NCBI GenBank assembly: GCA_002084585.1
Contig: NBLM01000006.1
Span: forward strand, 1-33,824
Source: Planctomycetales bacterium 4572_13
GTDB lineage: Bacteria > Planctomycetota > Phycisphaerae > Sedimentisphaerales > Anaerohalosphaeraceae
DNA: 33,824 nucleotides
Reading direction: 5' to 3'
The notes beneath the pieces were generated by a model, which searched no databases, was not told where the DNA came from, and was given only the letters and a program-made list of their open reading frames with translations. A program made the position numbers and the translations under genes. Within the stretch, counting starts at the first letter, position 1. The number at the start of each line of letters is the position of its first letter. Below, in pieces: positions 23,851 to 33,824 of this stretch.

Positions 23851-25062
23851 ATGGCACAAATGAACATCGCAGAACAGGTAAGCTTGCTTAAGCGCGGCAC
23901 GGTCGAGGTTTACAGCACCGATGAACTCGCTCAGCGGCTGACCGAAGCCGCCGCCAATGGGTCGCAACTCCGGGCCAAGCTCGGCATGGACCCCACGGCT
24001 CCGGATATTCACCTGGGGCATACAGTTGTACTGCGCAAGCTGCGTCAATTTCAGGACTTAGGACATAAGGCCATTCTGATTATCGGCGATTATACCGCCC
24101 GTATCGGCGACCCGACCGGTCAAAATACCACCCGGCCGATGCTCACGCCGGAGCAGATCAAAGAAAATGCTCAGAGCTATTTCGACCAGGCCGGTAAGAT
24201 TTTGGATATGTCGCCGGAAAAGGTCGAAGTCCGCTACAACAGCGAATGGCTGGCGGATATGAAGCTGGCCGATGTGATCAAGCTGACCGCTTCGATCACG
24301 GTCGCGCGGATGCTGGAGCGGGACACCTTTGACCTCCGTTACAAAAACGGTGACCCCATCGGCGTTCACGAGTTTCTGTATCCATTGATGCAGGGGCATG
24401 ACTCAGTCGCGATCAAGAGCGATGTCGAACTCGGCGGCACCGACCAAACTTATAACAACCTTGTCGGCCGCGACTTACAGCGGGCCGACGGGCAAAAACC
24501 GCAGATCGTCATCACCATGCCGATTTTGGTGGGCCTCGACGGTGTGCAGAAGATGTCCAAGTCCAAGGGCAACTACATCGGCGTTACCGACACACCAACG
24601 GATATGTTCGGTAAAACAATGAGCATCCCCGATAAACTGATGGAAAATTACTTTACCCTGCTGACCAATGTGCCGACTGATGAAATTGCGATTCTGTGCG
24701 ACGGAGCCAAGACACACCCGAAAGAGGCCAAGGTCAAGCTCGCTCAAATCATCATCGAACAGTTTTATGATGCCGCCGCCGCGAAAAAGGCCGCCGCGGA
24801 GTTTGAAAAAGTGTTTGCTCAAAACCAATTGCCAGACGATATGCCGGAGGTTAAAATCGCTGCCGAGCCAATTATGGCCAGTAAACTGCTGACCCATTGC
24901 AACCTCGTCGCTTCCGGCGGCGAAGCCAAACGCATGTGCAAGCAGGGCGGCGTAAAAATCAACGATGAAAAGATCGCCAACCCGTCGCAGGAAATCACCC
25001 CCGCCGCTGGGATGGTGGTGCAGGTCGGAAAACGAAAATTCGCCAAATTAATCATCAAATAA
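23851..25062 (+). CDS. tyrS: tyrosyl-tRNA synthetase
   Basis: A 403-residue class I aminoacyl-tRNA synthetase. The HIGH motif appears as IHLGHTVVLRKL (about residues 51-62), preceded by GMDPTAPD, and KMSKS is intact in VQKMSKSKGNYI (about 231-242). DQTYNNLVGRDLQR is the tyrosine-site helix typical of TyrZ/TyrS. The C-terminus is an S4-like RNA-binding domain (EAKRMCKQGGVKINDEKI). It charges tRNA-Tyr. It is monocistronic, with its own promoter and a composite hairpin after its stop. Confidence 0.95.
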   Translation: MAQMNIAEQVSLLKRGTVEVYSTDELAQRLTEAAANGSQLRAKLGMDPTAPDIHLGHTVVLRKLRQFQDLGHKAILIIGDYTARIGDPTGQNTTRPMLTPEQIKENAQSYFDQAGKILDMSPEKVEVRYNSEWLADMKLADVIKLTASITVARMLERDTFDLRYKNGDPIGVHEFLYPLMQGHDSVAIKSDVELGGTDQTYNNLVGRDLQRADGQKPQIVITMPILVGLDGVQKMSKSKGNYIGVTDTPTDMFGKTMSIPDKLMENYFTLLTNVPTDEIAILCDGAKTHPKEAKVKLAQIIIEQFYDAAAAKKAAAEFEKVFAQNQLPDDMPEVKIAAEPIMASKLLTHCNLVASGGEAKRMCKQGGVKINDEKIANPSQEITPAAGMVVQVGKRKFAKLIIK

Positions 25063-25065
25063 CAA

Positions 25066-25137
25066 ACCATGAAGGACACGAAGGGCATGAAGAAGAAATA
25101 ATTATAAATACTTCATGTACTTCATGCTCTTCATGGT
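25066..25137. repeat. composite 9-bp-period inverted repeat after tyrS
   Basis: The right arm is three exact 9-bp units beginning CTTCATG (25111, 25120, 25129). The left arm from about 25067 has three related units on the other strand (ATGAAGGAC, ACGAAGGGC, ATGAAGAAG). The outer ACCATGAAG and CTTCATGGT pair perfectly. The design is like the element at 10759-10872, with different sequence. Confidence 0.6.
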
Positions 25138-25160
25138 AAAAATAATCTATGGAGAACACA

Positions 25161-25739
25161 ATGAAACTGCCGGAAGTGGAAAACGCAGACAAATATACTG
25201 GGTTGTTCGTGGTTGATTTTGGTAACCATTGCGGCGTGGGGTTTGTTGCCGAAGAGGTCGCCGAGCTTCTGGAAAGCGAGCAATTTGCTGATGTACAGGT
25301 TTATCAGGTTCATCGCGCCAATCCCGATGGAACCATGGAGCTAAAAGGCGTGCATAAAGCAACCTTTCAGCTTGAGGCGGGGATGTTTTTCTATGCCGCT
25401 GATGCCGAAACCGCACAAGGTGATTACCAGCGGCTTTTGGCATGGTCAGATACGCAACTGCCGCCTGCCCGATGCAAAGTACAGCTTGCCGATACTGATA
25501 ATGCCCCTTGGGTCGCACTGATCTACCCGGCGGAGTTTGATGAAGCATTCAGCTGCTGGCTGCTGGACGGCAACTACCGCACCGCCGGAGAGGTCCAAGG
25601 CGGAACCGGTGCGGTGCAGCGATATTACGATTCCAAGCCGAATGTGCTGAAACACCAACAGCTTTGGCCCGCGTCATCGATTGAACATTTACAGGGCGAA
25701 GCATTGCTGGAAGCAACAAGCAGGGCGATCGTGCGATGA
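25161..25739 (+). CDS. conserved-looking protein of unknown function
   Basis: A 192-residue soluble protein without signal peptide or membrane helix. I do not recognise its family. It has a KYTGLFVVDFGNHCGVGFVA start, an acidic middle and a PWVALIYPAEFDEAFSCWLL segment, and it is mixed alpha/beta in character. The start is ATG 25161, because GGAG at 25151-25154 lies 6 bases upstream. A frame from 25149 would include that site. Its stop overlaps the ATG of the next gene (ATGA), so the two are translated together. Confidence 0.65.
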   Translation: MKLPEVENADKYTGLFVVDFGNHCGVGFVAEEVAELLESEQFADVQVYQVHRANPDGTMELKGVHKATFQLEAGMFFYAADAETAQGDYQRLLAWSDTQLPPARCKVQLADTDNAPWVALIYPAEFDEAFSCWLLDGNYRTAGEVQGGTGAVQRYYDSKPNVLKHQQLWPASSIEHLQGEALLEATSRAIVR

Positions 25740-25942
25740 AACCGTCAAAACCGGACATTAAATCGCATCGGCTCGGCTTTGGAGTGGGTTTACTGTTAAA
25801 TCTTTTCAGCAGAAAGCCCCGGCCTCATTCGACCACCGAGTTGTATAAAAAGGATTTTCATCCCAATACGCAAAAAATGGGATTGCATTTTTCGGATCGA
25901 GTGCGTAAAGTATTCCGTCTGCGATGGTTGCGGCTTAAGTAG
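25736..25942 (+). CDS. small basic protein coupled to the preceding gene
   Basis: A 68-residue protein, strongly basic, with a C-terminal MGLHFSDRVRKVFRLRWLRLK-like segment rich in Arg and aromatic residues and a short hydrophobic stretch (GFGVGLLLNLF). Its ATG overlaps the previous stop as ATGA, which argues that it is real and translationally coupled. It may bind nucleic acid or membrane. No family is recognised. Confidence 0.55.
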   Translation: MKPSKPDIKSHRLGFGVGLLLNLFSRKPRPHSTTELYKKDFHPNTQKMGLHFSDRVRKVFRLRWLRLK

Positions 25943-25959
25943 CGAATGAGCATTAAAAT

Positions 25960-26046
25960 GGAGAGGTGTCGGAGTGGCTTATCGAGCTGGTTTCGAAAAC
26001 CAGTGTGCTCGTAAGAGTACCGGGGGTTCGAATCCCCCCCTTTCCG
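25960..26046 (+). tRNA. tRNA-Ser (anticodon CGA)
   Basis: An 87-nt class II tRNA. The acceptor stem GGAGAGG pairs with CCTTTCC (one G-U), with discriminator G at 26046. The anticodon stem-loop is CTGGT-TTCGAAA-ACCAG, giving anticodon CGA for codon UCG. A long variable arm (GTGCTCGTAAGAGTAC) and the T arm GGGGG-TTCGAAT-CCCCC follow. CCA is not encoded. A run of T after the gene may help termination. Confidence 0.95.
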
Positions 26047-26106
26047 TTTTTTTTATTTCCTGCCAAAACACACGCTATAAGTTCTTCTAATCCCACAGGT
26101 TGAAAC

Positions 26107-26167
26107 GGTGTCCTCTGTGAACAATCACCCTTAACGGGTGACACCTTCAAGCGTTAGCTTGTGGGTG
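26107..26167. repeat. two hairpins at the 3' end of the TPR lipoprotein gene
   Basis: First, TCACCC-TTAAC-GGGTGA with an outer GGTGT...ACACC. Second, CACC-tt-CAAGC followed by GTTA and GCTTG-tg-GGTG, ending at the base next to the lipoprotein stop. They may terminate that transcript or stabilise its 3' end. The inner CAAGC/GCTTG unit resembles the hairpin at 12328. Confidence 0.5.
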
Positions 26168-26824
26168 CTATTGAGTCGCGGGGGCCGTTTCGATATCGGT
26201 TGTGCGGGGCAAGCCGATGATTACACCCATACGGCCAAGTTCACCGGCAACATCGGTCTGATAAGGGTCCAGCTCAAAGCTGCGGCGGAGATTTTCCTCA
26301 GCCCGCACCTGGTCATTTTCGCCGAGATAGTAAAACCCAAGCAACTTATAGGGTTCGGGTGATTTCGGCATCAAGCCGGTGGCCTGATAATAACAACTGA
26401 GCGCATACTCACCAAGCCCTTCATTCTGGAACGCCTTACCCAATCGTACCGACGCCGGAGCAGAAACGGCCGCCTGGCTGATATAGAGTTCGGCGATAAT
26501 CTGCGATCGTTCAGTTTGTTTTTGGTCGGCCGCCACTCTAACCACGCCCGCCTGAGCACGGTAATGCACCGGATTGAACCCAAGGGCCACACGATACTCA
26601 AAGTCCGCCTTGTCCAACTGTCCATCGGTATAAGCCAGCTTGCCAAGCTGGTAGTGGGCCTCGGGGTTTTCATACTTGCGGTCGATCTGCTCGAGCAGTT
26701 GGGCCTTGGGGCTTTGTTGAATGGTTGTTTCCTCATTCGCTGAATCCGGGGCCTTGGGAGTGGATTCGCAGCCCGTCCAAACAAGTGCCAACAGCAATGA
26801 TAGAATTGTAACAGTCCGTGTCAT
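26168..26824 (-). CDS. TPR-repeat lipoprotein
   Basis: A 218-residue envelope lipoprotein. The signal peptide MTRTVTILSLLLALVW ends in WTGC (Cys19). After a low-complexity linker come tetratricopeptide repeats: ENPEAHYQLGKLAYTDGQLDKA..., SVRLGKAFQNEGLGEYALSCYYQA and SPEPYKLLGFYYLGENDQVRAEENL. TPRs mediate protein contacts; the partner is unknown. ATG 26824 has GGAGG at good distance. The longer open frame adds 26 unlikely residues. It follows gyrB in the same direction after about 100 bp. Confidence 0.8.
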   Translation of the reverse strand: MTRTVTILSLLLALVWTGCESTPKAPDSANEETTIQQSPKAQLLEQIDRKYENPEAHYQLGKLAYTDGQLDKADFEYRVALGFNPVHYRAQAGVVRVAADQKQTERSQIIAELYISQAAVSAPASVRLGKAFQNEGLGEYALSCYYQATGLMPKSPEPYKLLGFYYLGENDQVRAEENLRRSFELDPYQTDVAGELGRMGVIIGLPRTTDIETAPATQ

Positions 26825-26928
26825 AAGATGCCTCCGTTCATTCAAAAAGTAAAGCTCACACATTATTGTATTTATTGTGAACGCCCTGAAACCATTTTTC
26901 AAGGCAAAACTTAATTTCTTTTCAACCT

Positions 26929-29373
<2,445 letters not shown>

Positions 29374-29730
29374 TTACTCCCTGTTATTATTTCTGATCGG
29401 TACGACCTTGATTTTCTGTATCCCGCAACGGGGAGCCAGTTGTTTTATTTTGTTTAATAATTCACCTGAAAGCATCTGGGCCTGGTGCATATATGGCCCC
29501 GTCGCTGCCTGAAGATAAAGGGTGCTGCCGACCCGTTTATCCAGCCGACAAAACGGTTGCAGTGTCGGCGGAACAACCGCTTCCCAGGCATCCATAATCA
29601 CCGCATTCTTCATAAGGGTGCGATTGTGATATTTCAAATAAGAAAAAACCTCATCCCCTAAACAGGACTCGGTTTGCCGGGGCTTGTGTTGCCAACTCAA
29701 GGCACCTTTTAATCGTCTTTCTTCATCCAT
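29374..29730 (-). CDS. dciA: DUF721/DciA-like helicase-operator protein
   Basis: A 118-residue protein with the DUF721 core: AWEAVVPPTLQPFCRLDKRVGSTLYLQAATGPYMHQAQML (split over about 48-87), LLNKIKQLAP and IKVVPI at the end. DciA helps load the replicative helicase DnaB in bacteria that lack DnaC. Placement between dnaN (6 bp gap) and gyrB (9 bp gap) supports that role. The N-terminal 30 residues are not recognisable. The symbol is by family and context. Confidence 0.8.
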   Translation of the reverse strand: MDEERRLKGALSWQHKPRQTESCLGDEVFSYLKYHNRTLMKNAVIMDAWEAVVPPTLQPFCRLDKRVGSTLYLQAATGPYMHQAQMLSGELLNKIKQLAPRCGIQKIKVVPIRNNNRE

Positions 29731-29736
29731 GACATT

Positions 29737-30834
29737 TTAGAGGTTTACCGGCATTACGATATACAGGAAATTACTGCCGCTCTTGATGAGGCCGGGGCGG
29801 TCTGACTGGCCGAGGTGCAATTCGAAATCATCCGCTTTCAGCACGCGCAGTACATCAACCAAAAATTGTGGATTGAACCCAATCTCAATCGGCTCGGCCT
29901 CATATTCAATCGCCATATCAATCTTTGCGTCGCCCGTTTCCGGTGTCCGACTGGTAAAGACCAGCGTCCCTTTGTCCAGGGCCAACTTGATTCCCTTGCT
30001 GTCTTCATTGGCCAACAGGGCTGCCCGGCGAACGGCGCTCAGAACAGTGTCCCTTGGAAGCGTAATTTTCTTATCGTGGTCCTTCGGGATGATGTCGTCG
30101 TATTTCGGAAAGTTCCCTTCAACCAAATTCGAACTGATCACAACCGTCTCACACGCCAACACAATCTGGTTGTTGACAAACCGCACCTGGACCATCCCGT
30201 CGTCGTGTGCGGGTATCTTATCCAGTAGCGACATCGTCTTGGCCGGTACAATAATTCTATTCTCCGGCAACTTCGCTGTTTTTTCAAGAGCCACCGTCGC
30301 TTTTGCCAGTCGTCGCCCGTCCGTTGCCACCAGCGATAGTTTTTTGCCGGATACTTCCCAGAGAATCCCGTTCAGCGCGTAGCGAGTGCTTTCTCGCGCG
30401 GCTGAAAAGATGGTATATTCAATGCCTTCCTGAAGGGCACTTAACCTGACCTCTAAGTCCGCTTCGCCACCAAATCCCGGGATCGCAGGGTACTGTTGCG
30501 GGTCGTGGCTATAAATCGTAAATCGACTGTCCGAACCGATCAGATGCACCGCCGACTCCGTGGCTTCTAACACAATGACCTCATCAAAACTTTCCCGAAC
30601 GATCGAAGATAACTTGTCCGCAGGCACTATAATATCTCCCGCCTCGCCGATATCCACCTGCGAAATCAGGCAGGTAATCCCCGCTTCCAGATCTGTTGCG
30701 CTAATCCGAACAGCATCCTGCTCTGTAGCAATCCGTAAACACTGCAAAATCGGTTTGGGCGTCCTGCTGGGGATGATGCTGGTGACTAAGTTCAATGCTT
30801 CCTGGAGTGCCGAACGGTTAAATTTCACTTTCAT
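29737..30834 (-). CDS. dnaN: DNA polymerase III sliding clamp (beta subunit)
   Basis: A 365-residue beta clamp. MKVKFNRSALQEALNLVTSIIP is the usual start, then PILQCLRIATEQDAVRISATDLE, ESTRYALNGILWEV (about 155-168), LVATDGRRLAKA (about 175-186) and the ending LYIVMPVNL, which matches the family YxxMPxxL terminus. It holds the replicase on DNA. The start at 30834 has AGAGGCG upstream. A longer frame adds 14 basic residues. It leads the operon and faces the candidate origin. dnaA, usually its neighbour, is missing. Confidence 0.96.
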   Translation of the reverse strand: MKVKFNRSALQEALNLVTSIIPSRTPKPILQCLRIATEQDAVRISATDLEAGITCLISQVDIGEAGDIIVPADKLSSIVRESFDEVIVLEATESAVHLIGSDSRFTIYSHDPQQYPAIPGFGGEADLEVRLSALQEGIEYTIFSAARESTRYALNGILWEVSGKKLSLVATDGRRLAKATVALEKTAKLPENRIIVPAKTMSLLDKIPAHDDGMVQVRFVNNQIVLACETVVISSNLVEGNFPKYDDIIPKDHDKKITLPRDTVLSAVRRAALLANEDSKGIKLALDKGTLVFTSRTPETGDAKIDMAIEYEAEPIEIGFNPQFLVDVLRVLKADDFELHLGQSDRPGLIKSGSNFLYIVMPVNL

Positions 30835-31336
30835 AAATCGCCTCTTTTCTGATTTTGTTCTTGGCCTTCTCTGCATGGTTTTGGATTGCAGTGATCCGAG
30901 CCGATACTATACACGAAAAAAACGGCTTAGGAAAGTGTTTTCAGAACAAAACAAGAGATTTTTGAACAAAACAAAGGTCGCCTAAGAGGGGCGATAGATT
31001 TACACAAAAGAATAACTAATATAATAAGTAAATAAAGACTTATTGGTATTTGTTATATGGTCAGTGAGATTGTGGGGTTTTTGAGCGGCCCGTCTATAAC
31101 TCCTTATTTTATAACAGATTATATAAAATGGAGAAGGTTCGCGGATGTGGACAAGCTGTTAAGAAATGTGGCATTAAACTTGTTACATTCACAAAAACCC
31201 ACAACCCAGCTATCCCCGCCGCAAAACTCACAGTCTGGCACTCACATTCTCTACAGGGGAACTCACAGGTTATCAACAACGCTGTCGGCGGCTTGAGATA
31301 AGTTTCAGGCGGATTTTTGATTATTAAACGACCCTC
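30835..31336. other. oriC: gene-free region, candidate chromosomal origin (oriC)
   Basis: 502 bp without a supportable gene between ftsY and dnaN. It contains DnaA-box-like 9-mers, each one base from TTWTNCACA: ATTTACACA (30998-31006), TTGTCCACA on the minus strand (31154-31146) and TTATCAACA (31270-31278). Two very AT-rich tracts (about 31000-31060 and 31090-31132) could unwind. Two copies of GAACAAAACAA (30944-30954, 30964-30974) stand 20 bp apart. The neighbouring dnaN, dciA and gyrB, and parS in the window, fit an origin. No box is a perfect consensus match, so this is a candidate only. Confidence 0.5.
30906..30934 (-). promoter_or_regulatory. candidate promoter of the dnaN-dciA-gyrB operon
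   Basis: On the minus strand TTTCCT (30934-30929), 17 bases, TATAGT (30911-30906). The -10 box is good and the -35 box weak. It would give a leader of about 65 bases before dnaN. Confidence 0.4.
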
Positions 31337-32260
31337 TTAATTGAACAACGCCTCGATAAATTCGTCCGGGTCGAACTCGGCGATGTCTTCGGGCGTCTCG
31401 CCCAAGCCGACAAACTTGACGGGGATGTCCAGCATATCCTTGATTGCGATGACGATGCCGCCGCGGGCGGTGCCGTCGAGTTTGGCCAAAAAGATCCCCG
31501 TTACATTAATCGCGGCGGTAAACATTTTTGCCTGCACAATCGCGTTTTGGCCCGTTGTGCCGTCCACCACAAGGAGTACCTCGTGCGGCGCTTCGGGGAT
31601 GATCTTCGTAATCACCTTGCGGATCTTCGACAATTCGTCCATTAAATGTTTTTGCGTATGCAACCGCCCGGCGGTATCCATAATCAGATAATCCACATCT
31701 CTCGCCACCGCCGCCTGACAGGCATCATAGGCCACTGCCGCCGGGTCGGCCCCGGACTTATGCTTGACGATCTGGACGCCGATGCGTGCGGCCCAGATGG
31801 TCAACTGCTCCACCGCTGCGGCACGGAAGGTATCACAGGCCGCAACGATCACACGGCTGCCGGCCTTGTTCAAAGCATAAGCCAGCTTGGCAATGCTGGT
31901 GGTCTTGCCGGAACCGTTGATGCCCGCCACTAGAATCACTGTTGGACCGGAAGCGGCTTTATTTAGTTGGCGGCCCTGCTCGGGCCAATAACCCTTCATG
32001 TGTTCTTTTAAAAACGGCAGGATGTCATCGGTTTTTTTGATGGCTCCCGTTTTATAGGCCCCTCGAAGATCATCTATCAACTGCGAGGTGGTTTCCACGC
32101 CGATGTCATCACTAATGAGCGTTTCTTCAAGTTGCTCCAAAAGCGCGTCGTCAATATTCCGTCCCATCGTCAAAATCGAAGACAACCCTGACGATATCTT
32201 CCGCCGGGTTTTGCCCAGTCGTTCCTGTAAGTATTGAACTGTTTTTGTAAAGATACCCAT
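31337..32260 (-). CDS. ftsY: signal recognition particle receptor FtsY
   Basis: A 307-residue SRP GTPase. A short N helical bundle (LGKTRRKISSGLSSIL, about 14-29) is followed by the G domain: GINGSGKTTSIAKLA (P-loop, about 118-132), DTFRAAAVEQL, DTAGRLHT and AKLDGTARGG. The C-terminus has KFVGLGETPEDIAEFDPDEFIEALF, the hallmark of FtsY. The acidic A domain of the E. coli protein is absent, as in many bacteria. It docks SRP-bound ribosomes at the membrane. ATG 32260 follows AAAGGT; a longer frame from 32305 is not supported. It follows aroG by 68 bp. Confidence 0.95.
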   Translation of the reverse strand: MGIFTKTVQYLQERLGKTRRKISSGLSSILTMGRNIDDALLEQLEETLISDDIGVETTSQLIDDLRGAYKTGAIKKTDDILPFLKEHMKGYWPEQGRQLNKAASGPTVILVAGINGSGKTTSIAKLAYALNKAGSRVIVAACDTFRAAAVEQLTIWAARIGVQIVKHKSGADPAAVAYDACQAAVARDVDYLIMDTAGRLHTQKHLMDELSKIRKVITKIIPEAPHEVLLVVDGTTGQNAIVQAKMFTAAINVTGIFLAKLDGTARGGIVIAIKDMLDIPVKFVGLGETPEDIAEFDPDEFIEALFN

Positions 32261-32328
32261 ATATACCTTTATCTCAAAAAATCCGCGTTCATCTGTGAAA
32301 TCCACGGTTTCATTCTTTTTAGTTGCAG

Positions 32329-33378
32329 TCAGCCACTGGCTTTAACGGCTTCCGCCAACCGCCCGATCAATTCTTCAGTCTCGTCCCAGCCGATACAGCC
32401 GTCAGTCAGCGAAATTCCGTATTTCAAGCCGCCCGCAGCGCCGATATTCTGCTTTCCTTCTTTAATAAAACTTTCAATCATCACCCCGGCGATACTGGTG
32501 TTGCCTAACTGAATCTGGTCGGCAATGTCGAGCAGTGCCCGTCCTTGGCGTTTATGATTTTTAGCTGAATTGGCGTGGCTGCAATCCACCACCATTCCAT
32601 TACTCAGATTGGCTTTGCTTAACAGGACTTCGGCAAATGCTACGAACTCGCTGGAGTAATTCGGTCTGTTTGTGCCCCCGCGCATCACCAAATGCCCGTA
32701 TTTGTTTCCCCTGGTTTCGGCGACGATCACCTGGCCCTTACGATTAATTCCCAAAAACGAGTGGGGATTTGAGGCCGCTTTGATTGCATCCATCGCAACC
32801 GCTATATTGCCGTCGGTGGCGTTCTTGAAACCAATCGGCATTGACAGCCCACTGGCCATTTGGCGGTGGATCTGTGATTCGGCGGTGCGCGCCCCGATGG
32901 CGGCCCAGCTAATCAGGTCTGCCAGATACTGCGGCACGATCGGATCCAAAAACTCCGTCGCACACGGCATGCCGATTTCGGCAATCTCGCATAACAGCTT
33001 CCGGCTCGTCCGAATGCCAAAATCCAGATCGTATGAGCCGTCCAGATGTGGGTCATACAATATTCCCTTCCAGCCCAGCGTGGTTCTCGGTTTTTCAAAA
33101 TAAGCCCGCATGAGAATCAGCACCTGCCCGCTATAACTCTTTTGCACCTTAAAAAGGCGTCTCGCGTAGTCGAGTGTCGCCTCTTCGTCATGTAGACTGC
33201 AAGGCCCCACGATGATCATTCGTCGCTTATCGTTCCGGCGGAGTATCCGCTCGACCTGACGGCGCGATTCGGCCACCAAATGAGCCGCTGCTTCTGTTTC
33301 CGGAAAGTCGGCTTTGAGTTTTTCCGGTGTCGTCAGCGGCTTAAACTGCTCTATATTTAGATTGTCGGTGAGTTCCAT
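32329..33378 (-). CDS. aroG: DAHP synthase, type I (AroG class)
   Basis: A 349-residue 3-deoxy-7-phosphoheptulonate synthase, the first enzyme of the shikimate pathway (PEP plus erythrose 4-phosphate). Motifs include VGPCSLHD (about 59-66), LMRAYFEKPRTTLGWKG (metal and PEP site), ATEFLDP, GARTAESQIHRQMASGLS, GFKNATDG and DCSHANSAKNH. The length and ending (LTDGCIGWDETEELI) match the E. coli AroF/G/H type that is inhibited by aromatic amino acids. Which amino acid applies here is not visible. ATG 33378 has AAGGGA upstream. The longer frame to 33450 is not supported. Confidence 0.93.
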   Translation of the reverse strand: MELTDNLNIEQFKPLTTPEKLKADFPETEAAAHLVAESRRQVERILRRNDKRRMIIVGPCSLHDEEATLDYARRLFKVQKSYSGQVLILMRAYFEKPRTTLGWKGILYDPHLDGSYDLDFGIRTSRKLLCEIAEIGMPCATEFLDPIVPQYLADLISWAAIGARTAESQIHRQMASGLSMPIGFKNATDGNIAVAMDAIKAASNPHSFLGINRKGQVIVAETRGNKYGHLVMRGGTNRPNYSSEFVAFAEVLLSKANLSNGMVVDCSHANSAKNHKRQGRALLDIADQIQLGNTSIAGVMIESFIKEGKQNIGAAGGLKYGISLTDGCIGWDETEELIGRLAEAVKASG

Positions 33379-33619
33379 TGCAATTCCCTTTATCATCGAA
33401 AATATCACACAAGAGCCACTATACATACTCTGTTTCGGTCCAAAAAGCAAGAAGCGACGGTATCACTTCTCGCTGAGCAAAAGCGCCGGCATCCGGACAC
33501 CGCAACGAAAAATCGGAAATTACGAATAGAAAATCTCTCAAAAGGCCCTTTTGGCTGTTAAGAGGGCGGGATTTGGAGTCGATATGATGGGTGAAAAGAT
33601 TCTTATTCTATGAAAAAAT
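33379..33619. other. intergenic region at the right end
   Basis: Nothing certain is seen. A TATAGT on the minus strand (33421-33416 area) may be a -10 box of aroG. A short palindrome CAAAAGG-C-CCTTTTG lies at 33539-33553. Confidence 0.3.
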
Positions 33620-33793
33620 ATGATTAAACAATTACTCGAAAAATGGTTCAAACCGCACGATCCAATAGAAGATGTTAACCACAATATATGGGTCTATCCA
33701 AGCCATAAAAGCTGTGTAAAACACAATATGAGCCAAGTCAAGCCCGAACAGATGCCGCCCCTGATGGTCCGAAAAGCTGCTTGGCGGCGTTAA
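33620..33793 (+). CDS. possible 57-residue small protein
   Basis: An ATG at 33620 opens 57 codons to TAA at 33791. The product starts MIKQLLEKWFKPHDPIED and has a YPSHKSCVKHN middle and a basic tail. Residue use looks protein-like, but no clear ribosome site is present and no family is recognised. It could be a real small gene or chance. Confidence 0.35.
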   Translation: MIKQLLEKWFKPHDPIEDVNHNIWVYPSHKSCVKHNMSQVKPEQMPPLMVRKAAWRR

Positions 33794-33824
33794 CTAACGG
33801 TATATAGACTCATCGTGGCGTTTA

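Noticed and set aside
23851-23851. T-box riboswitch before tyrS
   Set aside because: The -10 box lies about 36 bp before the start, leaving no room for a T-box leader, and no T-box sequence was seen.
31057-31296. 79-codon plus-strand frame in the dnaN-ftsY gap
   Set aside because: No ribosome site, no recognisable protein pattern, and it spans the AT-rich tract and DnaA-like boxes; better explained as non-coding origin DNA.

Overview
The window reads as one contiguous piece of a bacterial chromosome of moderate GC content, with no insertion sequence, integrase or CRISPR array. A Gram-negative envelope is indicated by a Kdo transferase (waaA), a YidC with a large periplasmic domain, several lipoboxes and periplasmic HtrA-type proteins. 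A decayed reading frame at the left end codes for two DxD..DF/DL..FA..WL motifs of the dockerin-like C-terminal type common in Planctomycetota, especially Phycisphaerae. Together with gene content this makes a Phycisphaerae-like planctomycete my best guess. That is an inference and was not tested by a search.

Layout. 1-590 holds the possible 3' end of an upstream gene, C-rich non-coding DNA and the dockerin-type remnant. 590-4757 has a divergent pair (HD phosphohydrolase, small cupin), then two overlapping HtrA-like genes, the second of which lacks all three catalytic residues. 4779-5891 has two inverted parS sites, one inside a perfect terminator palindrome, followed by parB. 5985-8565 has a GcvT/YgfZ-like protein, a membrane-anchored HTH/coiled-coil protein and a metallophosphoesterase. 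8646-14514 has yidC, mnmE, a zinc-ribbon/PH-domain membrane protein on the minus strand, and der. 14550-15587 is an AT-rich gene with a PD-(D/E)xK nuclease signature, and 15637-17397 is cstA. 17375-19582 (minus) is a c-di-AMP operon: small lipoprotein, cdaA, cdaR. It is divergent from pckG (19855-21708), with back-to-back sigma70-type promoters between them. 21900-25942 has a strong promoter, a cupin gene with a -1 frame break at A7, waaA, tyrS and an ATGA-coupled pair of unknown genes. tRNA-Ser(CGA) lies at 25960-26046. The right part is on the minus strand: aroG, ftsY, a 502-bp gene-free region that looks like a replication origin, then dnaN-dciA-gyrB and a TPR lipoprotein.

Together, parB/parS, yidC, mnmE, dnaN, dciA and gyrB are the usual origin-proximal set, so the window probably lies at or near oriC. 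dnaA, parA, rpmH, rnpA and jag are not in their customary places. The points most worth a second look are the parS site built into a terminator, the active/inactive HtrA pair, the nuclease-like gene, the frameshifted cupin, the altered DGA motif of CdaA, the candidate origin, and a pair of inverted REP-like repeats flanking cupin-waaA.
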